Assembly: GCA_022790905.1 (NCBI GenBank)
Contig: JAAVYC010000169.1
Span: forward strand, 1-16,742
DNA: 16,742 bases
Direction: 5' to 3'
Source of the DNA: Lachnospiraceae bacterium
Lineage (GTDB): Bacteria; Bacillota; Clostridia; Lachnospirales; Lachnospiraceae
Shown here: positions 1 through 7,391 of the stretch, one piece after another
Position numbering within the stretch: the first letter of the stretch is position 1
Layout of the letters: the number at the start of each line of letters is the position of its first letter
The notes under the pieces: model-generated
Database searches by the model: none
Told to the model about the DNA's origin: nothing
The model's input: the letters and a program-made list of their open reading frames with translations, nothing else
Made by a program: the position numbers and the translations under genes

Positions 1-651
1 GTAAAATATGTGGAAGAAGCGTTAGAGGACTATCTTGCCCCTGCTTTTTATCTGACTTCTCCGATTGATGATTACACAGAAAATTCCATTTATATTAATG
101 AAATTTCTAATTATGATGAAATGAAACTTTTCACCACTCTTGCACATGAAGGTTTTCCGGGACACCTCTATCAGAATGTTATGGCAAATACTTCTGATAT
201 TCCGGCCATTCGTCATCTTTTAAATTACTCCGGTTATGCAGAAGGGTGGGCAACTTATGTTGAAATGATTTCCTATCAGTATGCCGGACTCGATAAAGAT
301 CTCGCTTCTGTTTTGCAATTAAATCAGGCTATCATTCTAAGTCTTTATGCAAGCATGGATATCGGAATTCATTATCAAAACTGGGATGCCTCCGATGTAA
401 AATCTTTTTTGGCAGATTACGGTATCAGTAGTGCCTCTGCGGCATCGGAAACTTATGAATATATTCTCGGAGAACCCGCGAATTATTTAAAATACTATAT
501 TGGATATTTAGAATTTTTAGATTTACAGAAATATGCAAAAAATGCCCTCGGTGAAAAATATACCGATAAGGCATTTCACGAGGCAATCTTAAAAATCGGA
601 CCCGCGCCGTTTGATATTATCAAAAAATATCTCTTAGATTATCTTTCTTAA
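1..651 (+). CDS. DUF885 family zinc-peptidase-like protein, C-terminal part (5' end outside window)
   Basis: The frame is open from base 1 with no stop upstream, so the gene almost certainly begins before the window; the GTG at 10 is simply the first possible start codon seen. The visible part is about 216 residues. Counting from that GTG, it carries HEGFPGH at residues 46-52 and AEGWATYVE at 77-85. These are the HExxxGH-like metal site and downstream glutamate motif of the DUF885 family, probable zinc-dependent peptidases related in fold to M32/M3-type gluzincins. Substrate and location are unknown, and any signal peptide would lie outside the window. The stop at 649-651 is only 15 bp from the end of the convergent rsmI gene, and no clear terminator lies between them. 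Family assignment is firm; function is inferred. Confidence 0.85.
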   Translation, partial: VKYVEEALEDYLAPAFYLTSPIDDYTENSIYINEISNYDEMKLFTTLAHEGFPGHLYQNVMANTSDIPAIRHLLNYSGYAEGWATYVEMISYQYAGLDKDLASVLQLNQAIILSLYASMDIGIHYQNWDASDVKSFLADYGISSASAASETYEYILGEPANYLKYYIGYLEFLDLQKYAKNALGEKYTDKAFHEAILKIGPAPFDIIKKYLLDYLS

Positions 652-666
652 TCTGATATTGTCAAA

Positions 667-1503
667 CTAAATTAAAGCCTGATAGATGTCTCGTTTTGAG
701 ACGCCTCGATCTTTTGCAACCAATTTCATAGCCTCCTTATGGGAGATGCCTTTTTCCTCGTAGAATTCCATATGTTCTTTGATAGAGAGCATTTCCCATT
801 CTTTTTTTCTTTCCTCCTCTATCTCTTCTATTGTCTTTCCTTCGACTATTAAGACATATTCTCCGCGTATTTCATGTTCTTTATAATATTCTAAGACTTC
901 ATCTATTGTCGTTCTAAGAATTTCTTCATATCTCTTCGTCAATTCGCGGCACAGCGTAATAACACGGTTTCCCAAATTGTTTCTCAACTCTTCTAACGTT
1001 TTTACGAGATGATGAGGGGCCTCGTATAAGATTATCGTCCGTGTCTCATCTTTTAATTCCTCTAGAATCCTTTTTCGTTCCTTTTTATCTTTCGGTAAAA
1101 AAGCCTCAAATGCAAATCTTCTCGTAGACAATCCGGATAAAGTCAAAGCTGTAATACATGCTGCTGCCCCCGGAAGAGAAGTCACTTCGATGCCGGCTTC
1201 ACAAGCAATTCGAACCAATTCCTCTCCGGGATCTGAGATTCCAGGAGTTCCGGCATCTGTGATCAATGCAATATTTTTTCCCTTCTGTAATTCTTTTACA
1301 AGCTGATATGCCTTTTCAATTTTATTGTATTCGTGATAGCTTGTCATGGGAGTTTTAATATCAAAATGATTTAAAAGCCTTATCGAATTTCTCGTATCCT
1401 CCGCTGCAATCAAATCTACTTCTTTTAAAATGCGCAGAACACGAAATGTGATATCTTCTAAATTTCCAATAGGTGTCGCACATAAATATAGTTTTCCAAC
1501 CAT
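667..1503 (-). CDS. rsmI: 16S rRNA (cytidine(1402)-2'-O)-methyltransferase RsmI
   Basis: RsmI 2'-O-methylates C1402 in the 16S rRNA decoding centre, using S-adenosylmethionine. The 278-residue protein has the normal family length and its tetrapyrrole-methylase-fold motifs: ATPIGNLEDIT at 9-19, AEDTRNS at 34-40, the loop DAGTPGISDPGE at 83-94 and PGAAA at 111-115. The C-terminal tail (about 235-278) is the small helical RsmI extension, ending in a KRDIYQALI-type helix. It is the last gene of the seven-gene minus-strand operon, 18 bp after trmN6. The ATG at 1501-1503 is preceded by GGAGAGGAAAA, a good ribosome binding site. The B. subtilis counterpart is yabC, in the same place after yabB. Nothing unusual was seen. 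Confidence 0.95.
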   Translation of the reverse strand: MVGKLYLCATPIGNLEDITFRVLRILKEVDLIAAEDTRNSIRLLNHFDIKTPMTSYHEYNKIEKAYQLVKELQKGKNIALITDAGTPGISDPGEELVRIACEAGIEVTSLPGAAACITALTLSGLSTRRFAFEAFLPKDKKERKRILEELKDETRTIILYEAPHHLVKTLEELRNNLGNRVITLCRELTKRYEEILRTTIDEVLEYYKEHEIRGEYVLIVEGKTIEEIEEERKKEWEMLSIKEHMEFYEEKGISHKEAMKLVAKDRGVSKRDIYQALI

Positions 1504-1521
1504 GTATTTTCCTCTCCAAAT

Positions 1522-2262
1522 CTAATATCCATAAATCGTATAGATCTCTTCTGTATATTTTCCCGGCTCTTCATAGACAATCAATGGCTTTTCCACCGTC
1601 ATTCTGGATCTTCCGCCTTTCAATCCTTCAATGAGAACCATATTTGGCTCTTTATTTACATAGGGATAGACAAGTTGCATTCGCTTTGGTTCTATCCTAA
1701 AAGAAATCATTTTGTTTAAAATTTCCGCCAGACGAAATGGACGATGTACCATATAGAATCTGCCATGTTCTTTTAAAAGACGACTGCTCTCTCTTAAGAT
1801 ATCATTCAAATCACAGAGCACCTCATGCCTTGCAATGTTTTTTGCCTCATTCTCATTTTCCAAACCATGTTTTCCAATCATATAAGGCGGATTCGTCGTG
1901 ATCACATCAAAAGAAGATGCCCCAAAACGTTTTGAAGCATCTTTGATATCTCCTGCGACGATTTCTATTTTTTCCTCAAGTCCATTCAGTGCTACGCTTC
2001 TTTTTGCCATACTGACACTTTCTTCTTGAATTTCTAGACCGACAAAATATTTTCCGTTAGTTTTTGCCTCCAAAAGAATAGGAATAATCCCTGTTCCTGT
2101 TCCCAGATCTAACACATTTTCTCCGTCTCTTACTTCCGCAAAACCACTCAGTAAGACCGCATCCATTCCAAAACAAAATTTTTTTGGATTTTGTATAATC
2201 TGATAACCGTTTTTTTGCAGATCGTCGATCCTTTCATTTTCCAACAATTTATTTGGTGTCAT
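1522..2262 (-). CDS. trmN6: tRNA1(Val) (adenine(37)-N6)-methyltransferase-like protein (TrmN6/YabB)
   Basis: This is a class I SAM-dependent N6-adenine methyltransferase of the TrmN6/YabB type, which by family knowledge modifies A37 of tRNA1(Val). Numbering from ATG 2260-2262 (246 aa), VLDLGTGTG at 50-58 is SAM motif I, GLEIQ at 75-79 is the acidic motif II, and NPPY at 124-127 is the amino-methylase catalytic motif. The N-terminal RIDDLQKNGYQIIQ is typical of Firmicute members. A longer frame opens at a GTG (2281-2283), but its upstream site is weak and that start lies further inside ricT. The ATG at 2262 has GGAGG and GAGG just ahead of it. With this start the gene overlaps the end of ricT by 14 bp, suggesting translational coupling. 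The exact target base in this organism is inferred. Confidence 0.9.
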   Translation of the reverse strand: MTPNKLLENERIDDLQKNGYQIIQNPKKFCFGMDAVLLSGFAEVRDGENVLDLGTGTGIIPILLEAKTNGKYFVGLEIQEESVSMAKRSVALNGLEEKIEIVAGDIKDASKRFGASSFDVITTNPPYMIGKHGLENENEAKNIARHEVLCDLNDILRESSRLLKEHGRFYMVHRPFRLAEILNKMISFRIEPKRMQLVYPYVNKEPNMVLIEGLKGGRSRMTVEKPLIVYEEPGKYTEEIYTIYGY

Positions 2263-3160
2263 CAATCCTCGATTTTCCTCCACTGTCTTCCAGTGCCTTC
2301 AATTCTTTTAACTCTTCCGGCGTTAATTTGATATTCTCACGACGACGTTTCGAGCGGAATTTTAGCTCGTCCACTTTATATTCACGAATTTCTTTTTCGT
2401 CATTGATCTCTACAATTACTTTCACTAGCTGACGTAAAACAGAGACGCTCTGTACCTCTCCTTTAATTCCATCTATTGTTGTCACACGATCGCCCACATT
2501 TGGCAATCTGGAATTTAGATATTCATATGTCTCCTCTTCATTTTTCAGACAACACATCAGACGTCCGCAGACTCCCGATATTTTTGCCGGATTCAGAGAT
2601 AAGTTTTGTTCTTTTGCCATCTTAATTGATACTGGAACAAATTCCGACAAATGGGTACTACAGCACAGCGCTCTTCCACAGATACCGATACCACCTAAAA
2701 TTTTTGTCTCATCCCTGACACCAATCTGTCGAAGCTCAATACGCGTACGAAAAACAGATGCCAGATCTTTTACTAATTCGCGAAAATCAATTCTGCCATC
2801 TGCTGTAAAATAAAATAAGAGTTTATTATTATCAAATGTATATTCTGCTTCTATCAATTTCATCTGCAGTTTATGTTTTGCTATTTTTTCCAGACAAATT
2901 TGAAAAGCTTCTTTTTCTTTCTCTTTGTTTTTTCGTTCGATTTTTTCATCCTCGTCTGTTGCAATTCGGATGACAGATTTCAAAGGCTGAATGACATCCT
3001 CATCCTCTACATCTCTCGGAGGAATCATAACTGTTCCAAACTCGATTCCCCTCGCCGTCTCCACGATAACATGGGAACCCGTCTCTATTGCCAATTCCGC
3101 CGGATCAAAATAATAGATCTTTCCGGCTTTTCGGAATCTGACCCCTACTATCTTTATCAT
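2249..3160 (-). CDS. ricT: RicT (YaaT, PSP1 family) Y-complex subunit
   Basis: RicT is the PSP1-domain subunit of the RicA-RicF-RicT (Y) complex. In B. subtilis this complex carries Fe-S clusters, affects RNase Y-dependent mRNA maturation, and influences competence, sporulation and biofilm formation. The 303-residue protein has the PSP1 core in the first two thirds and the conserved cysteine-rich segment GICGRALCC (159-167) and GVCGRLMCC (196-204). Cys161, 166, 167, 198, 203 and 204 are the expected Fe-S ligands, all intact. The C-terminal 40 residues are charged and poorly conserved. The ATG at 3158-3160 is one base after the holB stop, and its AAAGGAG site lies within the end of holB. The neighbours match the B. 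subtilis yaaT locus except that yabA is absent downstream. Confidence 0.93.
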   Translation of the reverse strand: MIKIVGVRFRKAGKIYYFDPAELAIETGSHVIVETARGIEFGTVMIPPRDVEDEDVIQPLKSVIRIATDEDEKIERKNKEKEKEAFQICLEKIAKHKLQMKLIEAEYTFDNNKLLFYFTADGRIDFRELVKDLASVFRTRIELRQIGVRDETKILGGIGICGRALCCSTHLSEFVPVSIKMAKEQNLSLNPAKISGVCGRLMCCLKNEEETYEYLNSRLPNVGDRVTTIDGIKGEVQSVSVLRQLVKVIVEINDEKEIREYKVDELKFRSKRRRENIKLTPEELKELKALEDSGGKSRIDDTK

Positions 3161-3161
3161 T

Positions 3162-4151
3162 TTAATTCTCCTTTATAGTTAACAGCAGCAGTTCAATGAC
3201 CAGATCAAAATTAACATTTGCTTTTAATCTGGTTTTTGCCCTTTCCAATGCTTTTAAAATCTCCTCTATTCCCTCATAGGAACTTTTACTCGCACTTTTT
3301 TTCATCTCATAAATCTCATCTTTAAAAATTAGGCTATTGATATCTGCTGTCGCTTTGTATAATAAAACATCTCGATACCAGATCATCATGATATCAAAAT
3401 AATCGTTTATCTCCAATTTATACTCGCCAATCTGTTTTACAGCCTCCATCATCTCATAGAGATCAATGTCTTTTAGTCTGCGAATCAGCTGTAATGCCGA
3501 ATTTCTAATCTCGTTAAAAGACTCAGAAGATGCGAGTTTCACTGCTTTTCCTACATTTCCCTGAGCAAACGCTGTACATACCTCTGCCTGGTAATCAGGA
3601 ATCTGATAAGTTTTCATTAAATAATTTTTAATCTTTTCATCAGGTACTACTTTTACACTTAATGTAATGCATCTGGAACAAATCGTTGGTAAGAATGCAT
3701 CTGCATTTGTCGTCAAAAGTAAAATAACGACATATTCCGGCGGCTCCTCTATTGTTTTTAAGAGAGCATTTTGCGCCTGAACATTCATTTTCTCTGCCTC
3801 ATCTATTATATAGATTTTATAAGGACTTGCATAAGGCTTAATATCCACATCATTTTTCACTTGACTTCGGATATCATCTACCGATATAGTATTCGGTTTT
3901 TCATGTGTCACATAGATAATATCCGGTTGATTTTTGTTCAACGCCTGTTTACAGGAATGACATTCCATACAGCCTTCTGTCTCTTGTTTTTCACATTGCA
4001 ACGCCATAGCAAATGCCTCAGCAATCATCCTTTTTCCAGAATCATCCGGCCCATTTAAAATATAGGCATGTGATACTTTTTTTGAAATAATCGCATTCTG
4101 TAAATGTTCTATGATCTGTTCGTGACCTATAATTTCTGCAAATCCTGCCAT
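3162..4151 (-). CDS. holB: DNA polymerase III delta' subunit (clamp-loader ATPase-fold protein)
   Basis: Delta' is the stator subunit of the bacterial clamp loader, which places the beta sliding clamp on DNA. The 329-residue protein shows a P-loop region GPDDSGKR at 34-41, a four-cysteine zinc module (Cys53, 61, 64, 67), a Walker-B-like IIDEAEKM at 115-122, and TICSRC at 156-161 containing the SRC trigger motif of clamp-loader subunits. The P-loop has Arg where an active ATPase would have Ser/Thr, as expected for a non-hydrolysing delta' subunit. The absence of the long tau/gamma C-terminal region argues against dnaX. The start has an AAAGGAG site 6-7 bases upstream. It lies between yaaR and ricT, as in B. 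subtilis. Confidence 0.93.
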   Translation of the reverse strand: MAGFAEIIGHEQIIEHLQNAIISKKVSHAYILNGPDDSGKRMIAEAFAMALQCEKQETEGCMECHSCKQALNKNQPDIIYVTHEKPNTISVDDIRSQVKNDVDIKPYASPYKIYIIDEAEKMNVQAQNALLKTIEEPPEYVVILLLTTNADAFLPTICSRCITLSVKVVPDEKIKNYLMKTYQIPDYQAEVCTAFAQGNVGKAVKLASSESFNEIRNSALQLIRRLKDIDLYEMMEAVKQIGEYKLEINDYFDIMMIWYRDVLLYKATADINSLIFKDEIYEMKKSASKSSYEGIEEILKALERAKTRLKANVNFDLVIELLLLTIKEN

Positions 4152-4162
4152 TTTTTTCTCCT

Positions 4163-4603
4163 TTATGTGGATATATCAATCAGTAATCCCCTGATCTCTC
4201 CCACCTTACTCAAAATACCGAGATGATCTTTTTCATCTTTTACCAGCTCTTCTGCCAATTCATCGAGATTTTTATCCACAAGCCGTACGATTCCATAGAC
4301 ACGATGTCTTCCCCGTCTGTCCAAAAAATTTTCTCTTGAAAATTTATGAGAACGATTGACTACCTCATTCATAAACTCTTTGACAAGGGAGCGATATTTT
4401 TTCATATCACGCACATCCATATGCTCAGAAATCTTTTTTCCCTGCTTATCGATCTCATCCATCAGACCATTTAATCGTTCTTTTAATTCTTCTTCCTCTA
4501 TTTTACTCGTCAATGTGAATTTAAAATTCCCATCTACCTTTTCCTTTGGGGCTGTTGCTTCCACTTGTGCTGCTGGTGTTACTTCATTAATTTTCATATC
4601 CAT
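4163..4603 (-). CDS. YaaR family protein (DUF327)
   Basis: This is a small (146 aa), highly charged, mainly helical protein of the DUF327/YaaR family, always found in this Firmicute cluster but without a proven biochemical role. The disordered-looking N-terminus (about 1-28) is followed by helical stretches rich in Lys and Glu. The conserved YRSLVKEFMNEVV and SRENFLDRRGR segments fall at about 71-100. There is no signal peptide or membrane segment. Three starts are possible (GTG 4606, ATG 4603, ATG 4597). I chose ATG 4603 because GAGG sits 7 bases upstream; it begins 4 bases after the stop of the kinase-like gene. It is followed 11 bp later by holB. Family identity rests on sequence pattern and context together. 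Confidence 0.85.
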   Translation of the reverse strand: MDMKINEVTPAAQVEATAPKEKVDGNFKFTLTSKIEEEELKERLNGLMDEIDKQGKKISEHMDVRDMKKYRSLVKEFMNEVVNRSHKFSRENFLDRRGRHRVYGIVRLVDKNLDELAEELVKDEKDHLGILSKVGEIRGLLIDIST

Positions 4604-4607
4604 CACA

Positions 4608-5207
4608 TCACCTCATTTTGGACTCACCGCTGCAAGATCCGATATAAGAAATCAATTCCTGTTTTGTATCTTCTAAATTGACATTGACAAATCTCTTATG
4701 AATCCCTGCCTCTAATAATTTTTCCTCTGAAAAATCTTTCTCATCAGCAAGAAAACGGCGACACATTTCCGCATATCGCGGTCTCTCCTGGCACCGCTCC
4801 CGATCCAACGCTCTTTGCAAACGGACTCCATCATCTACTTCTATATATATCGGCACAAGATATCTTTCTCCATAGTATTCCCTCAGTTTACAGTACGCCT
4901 CCACCGTTCCAATCATCAGATAATCTTGATCCGACAGATCTATCGTTTTTTCATCTACCGTCAGATATTTCCAGATTCCATATACTGTATGGTAAGAACG
5001 CATTTCAATCACTTTTCCCTGTGATTGCAATTTCTCTGCTTCCTCATCTGTGATAAAGTGATATTCCACACCATTCTGTTCGCCCCAACGAATTGGACGC
5101 GTTGTATACGGGATAATTGTTGTAAACTGTAATTCTTCTCTCAATATTCTATATAATGTATCTTTTCCCGACGAGCTTTTTCCCATCAGACAAAATATCT
5201 TGCCCAT
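4608..5207 (-). CDS. Guanylate-kinase-like P-loop nucleotide kinase
   Basis: This 199-residue protein has the guanylate-kinase layout: P-loop GKSSSGKD at 9-16, then YTTRPIRWGEQNGVEYHF at 34-51, which matches the GMP-binding TTRxxRxGExxGxxYxF segment. A lid-like Arg-rich region RALDRERCQERPRY lies at about 132-145. By family it would phosphorylate GMP to GDP with ATP. It is divergent: canonical Gmk has a SGPSGAGKGT-type loop, whereas this one starts almost at the loop and reads MGKSSSGKDT. Clostridia usually carry another gmk near rpoZ, so this may be a paralogue with a different substrate. It stands where B. subtilis has tmk, which makes its actual nucleotide worth testing. GGGAG precedes ATG 5205-5207. 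Confidence 0.82.
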   Translation of the reverse strand: MGKIFCLMGKSSSGKDTLYRILREELQFTTIIPYTTRPIRWGEQNGVEYHFITDEEAEKLQSQGKVIEMRSYHTVYGIWKYLTVDEKTIDLSDQDYLMIGTVEAYCKLREYYGERYLVPIYIEVDDGVRLQRALDRERCQERPRYAEMCRRFLADEKDFSEEKLLEAGIHKRFVNVNLEDTKQELISYIGSCSGESKMR

Positions 5208-5228
5208 GATTTCTCCCTGAATATCATT

Positions 5229-6686
5229 TCATAAATCTCTATTAGTATAATATAGCTGACTAGAAGTTGCAACGTTTATCCTCTCATTTAATTCCCCAGA
5301 CAACCCGCACAAATTCAATCCCATTTCTTTACAATGTTGAATTTTATTCAAAAAGCCAAATTCTATCTTCTCCCCTGGTAAAAGCAACGGTATTCCCGGG
5401 GGATAGAGCATAATTGTATCCAGTGTGACTTCTCCCTCCGCCTGCGCAATAGATATTTCTTTTCCTTCCATTTCCTCTGCTTCCCAGATTGGGAAAATGG
5501 TCTCTTTCTTTCCATACAATTCTTTCATAAAAGAAAAAGATTGCTCCTTTTCTGCTGTCTGCATTTTTTGATCTATGGATAATAATGCCTCTTCTAATCG
5601 AAAAAAACCCTCTCTTGTATCCATAATACTGCTCATGGCAAGCGCATAATAGCCGGATGACATCTCTAATTCCAGTTTCCACTGCTCTCTTAACTGGTGT
5701 ACCAACTCTACTCCCGTTATATTTGTATTTCCTGTATAAATCAAAATTTTAGAGGGATCTTTGGAATACACTTCTTTTTTTAAAAAATCCTGTTCTGTGA
5801 GAACTTTCAGAACATTTAATTTTTTTACTTTTTCATAAAACTGCTTTAGTTTTTCTAAGAAATTTGAAAAATATTTTTCTTTTTCCTCTGCCAACATTTC
5901 TACACAGCTATCTATACTCGCCATAAGAAGATAAGAAGGAGAAGATGTCTGAAAGATACTCAGATATTTTTGAACTTTTTTCCCGGAAACACGATCACTG
6001 TTTCTGTGGAGAACCGCCGTCTGTGTGAAAGAAGGAAGTGTTTTATGAAAGCTCTGTATCACCACATCGGCTCCTTGGGAGACTGCAGATTCCAAAAAAC
6101 CTTCCAAAAATCCCAAATGTGCACCGTGAGCCTCATCTACAATAAGGGAAATTCTTTTTTTATGCACAATCTCTGCGATACTTCTAATATCTGAAAGAAT
6201 CCCATCATAACTCGGAGAAGTCAAAACAACTGTTCGAATATCCGGTTTCTCTTCCAAAATCTTTTCCACGTCTTTTGGACAGATACTTCCCTGAATGCCC
6301 TCTTTTGTAATCGCTGGATAAAGATATTCTGTATACAATCCTCTCAAAGAAGCAGCATGATAGACTGCTTTATGACAGTTGCGCGCTAAAAGTATTCGAT
6401 CTCCCCGCTTTGTCGCAGCACTGATGGCAGCTAACAGTCCACAGGTACTTCCATTTACCAAAAAAAAACTTTCTTTTGCGCCGTAGAGCTTTGCCAGATT
6501 TTCTTTCGCCCTTAAAAGAATCCCCTCTGGTTTATGTAAATTATCAAACCCGTTAATTTCTGTGATATCAAGAGCATAGGGGTTTTCCAGATGATTTATA
6601 AGCCGTTTATGTCCTGGCATATGAAAAGGATACACTCCACTTTGACTATATATTTTTAATTTATTCTCTAAATTTTCCTGTTTCAT
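5229..6686 (-). CDS. Orn/Lys/Arg decarboxylase-family PLP-dependent enzyme (YaaO-like)
   Basis: This is a fold-type I pyridoxal-phosphate enzyme of the Orn/Lys/Arg decarboxylase major-domain family, probably cytosolic. At 485 residues it is the expected length for the short YaaO/SpeA type lacking the N-terminal wing domain. Motifs in order are MPGHKR at 23-28, the PLP-phosphate loop NGST at 78-81, DEAHGAH at 184-190 (Asp to the pyridine nitrogen, His stacking) and SFHKTL at 212-217, in which Lys215 is the Schiff-base lysine. The C-terminal small domain contains the family LLPGE-type segment at about 435-440. Whether arginine or lysine is the substrate cannot be read from sequence. It is the first gene of the minus-strand operon, as yaaO heads the equivalent B. 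subtilis cluster. The ribosome site (GCGAGAAAA) is weak. Confidence 0.88.
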   Translation of the reverse strand: MKQENLENKLKIYSQSGVYPFHMPGHKRLINHLENPYALDITEINGFDNLHKPEGILLRAKENLAKLYGAKESFFLVNGSTCGLLAAISAATKRGDRILLARNCHKAVYHAASLRGLYTEYLYPAITKEGIQGSICPKDVEKILEEKPDIRTVVLTSPSYDGILSDIRSIAEIVHKKRISLIVDEAHGAHLGFLEGFLESAVSQGADVVIQSFHKTLPSFTQTAVLHRNSDRVSGKKVQKYLSIFQTSSPSYLLMASIDSCVEMLAEEKEKYFSNFLEKLKQFYEKVKKLNVLKVLTEQDFLKKEVYSKDPSKILIYTGNTNITGVELVHQLREQWKLELEMSSGYYALAMSSIMDTREGFFRLEEALLSIDQKMQTAEKEQSFSFMKELYGKKETIFPIWEAEEMEGKEISIAQAEGEVTLDTIMLYPPGIPLLLPGEKIEFGFLNKIQHCKEMGLNLCGLSGELNERINVATSSQLYYTNRDL

Positions 6687-6710
6687 TTTCTCGCAATCTC
6701 TCTCATTCTG

Positions 6711-6719
6711 TGATATAGT
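6711..6719 (+). promoter_or_regulatory. Extended -10 promoter candidate for the mobA-like gene
   Basis: The sequence TGATATAGT is a TGn-TATAGT extended -10 element located 37 bases upstream of the mobA-like start. No good -35 hexamer lies at the usual distance (TCGCAA at 6691-6696), which is tolerated by extended -10 promoters. Assigned by motif only. Confidence 0.4.
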
Positions 6720-6755
6720 GGAAACAATTATTATTTTGATAAGAGGAGGATTTTT

Positions 6756-7388
6756 ATGGAGAACGCATTAGTTATTCTCTGTGGCGGCGATAGTTCCCGC
6801 ATGGGTTCAGACAAAGCTCTTTTACCTTTTGGAAATTGCTGTCTGATAGAATATCTTGTTCATAAATTTGAACCATATTTTCCGAAAATATATCTCTCTG
6901 TAAAACAAAAAGGTATCTATTCCCATCTAAATCTCAATGTACGGGAAATTTCAGATATTTATTTCAATGCAGGACCCCTTGCCGGCGTTTTCAGCACCCT
7001 GTCTATGATAGACGAAGACAAAGCATTTTACATCTCCATTGATACGCCTTTTGTCAATCCTAAACTTGCAACAAAACTTCTAGAAAAAATTGCTTCCTAT
7101 GATATTTGTGCGATTGATCATGTAAAAGAGGGTACCAAAGAAGTCCTCTCTGCTGTCTATTCCAAATCCTGTATCACAAAAATGGGAAAATGTCTGCTTT
7201 TACGACAATACTCTTTGGAAAATGTACACAAAAAATGTAAAACACTTTATATACCTGAAGAAGAATTAAAACGGGAATTTCCTCCTTCTTTCAAAATGCA
7301 ATTTTTTAGCCTTGATACTAGAAATTCTTACTATCGTTCTTTAAATTATCTCTCGAAGTTGGAAGGACCTCTTATTTTTAAAGAATGA
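6756..7388 (+). CDS. mobA: MobA-like molybdenum cofactor guanylyltransferase
   Basis: MobA transfers GMP from GTP to molybdopterin-bound molybdenum, giving the guanine dinucleotide cofactor. The 210-residue protein is of family length. It has the nucleotide-binding signature LCGGDSSRMGSDKALLPFG at 8-26, GPLAGV at 73-78, and SIDTPFV at 94-100, where Asp96 is the expected metal-binding residue (usually in a CDxPF context). A strong AGGAGG ends 6 bases before the ATG. The gene stands alone between two minus-strand units, and no other molybdopterin gene is visible here, so the substrate (molybdopterin or another nucleotidyl acceptor) is not confirmed by context. The C-terminal third (about 135-210) is poorly conserved. 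It ends only 3 bp from the convergent AbiEii-like gene, with no terminator between them. Confidence 0.78.
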   Translation: MENALVILCGGDSSRMGSDKALLPFGNCCLIEYLVHKFEPYFPKIYLSVKQKGIYSHLNLNVREISDIYFNAGPLAGVFSTLSMIDEDKAFYISIDTPFVNPKLATKLLEKIASYDICAIDHVKEGTKEVLSAVYSKSCITKMGKCLLLRQYSLENVHKKCKTLYIPEEELKREFPPSFKMQFFSLDTRNSYYRSLNYLSKLEGPLIFKE

Positions 7389-7391
7389 TTT

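Noticed and set aside
2263..2283. Start of trmN6 at GTG 2281-2283
   Set aside because: Weak upstream site and larger overlap with ricT; the ATG at 2262 begins the conserved N-terminus and has GGAGG/GAGG ahead of it. Not fully excluded.
3162..4151. HolB as an inactivated ATPase of special interest because of GPDDSGKR
   Set aside because: Delta' subunits commonly have a degenerate P-loop and do not hydrolyse ATP, so this is expected for the family.
5344..5682. 112-codon minus-strand frame inside the decarboxylase gene
   Set aside because: It lies in another frame of a well-conserved gene, has no ribosome site and resembles no protein family.
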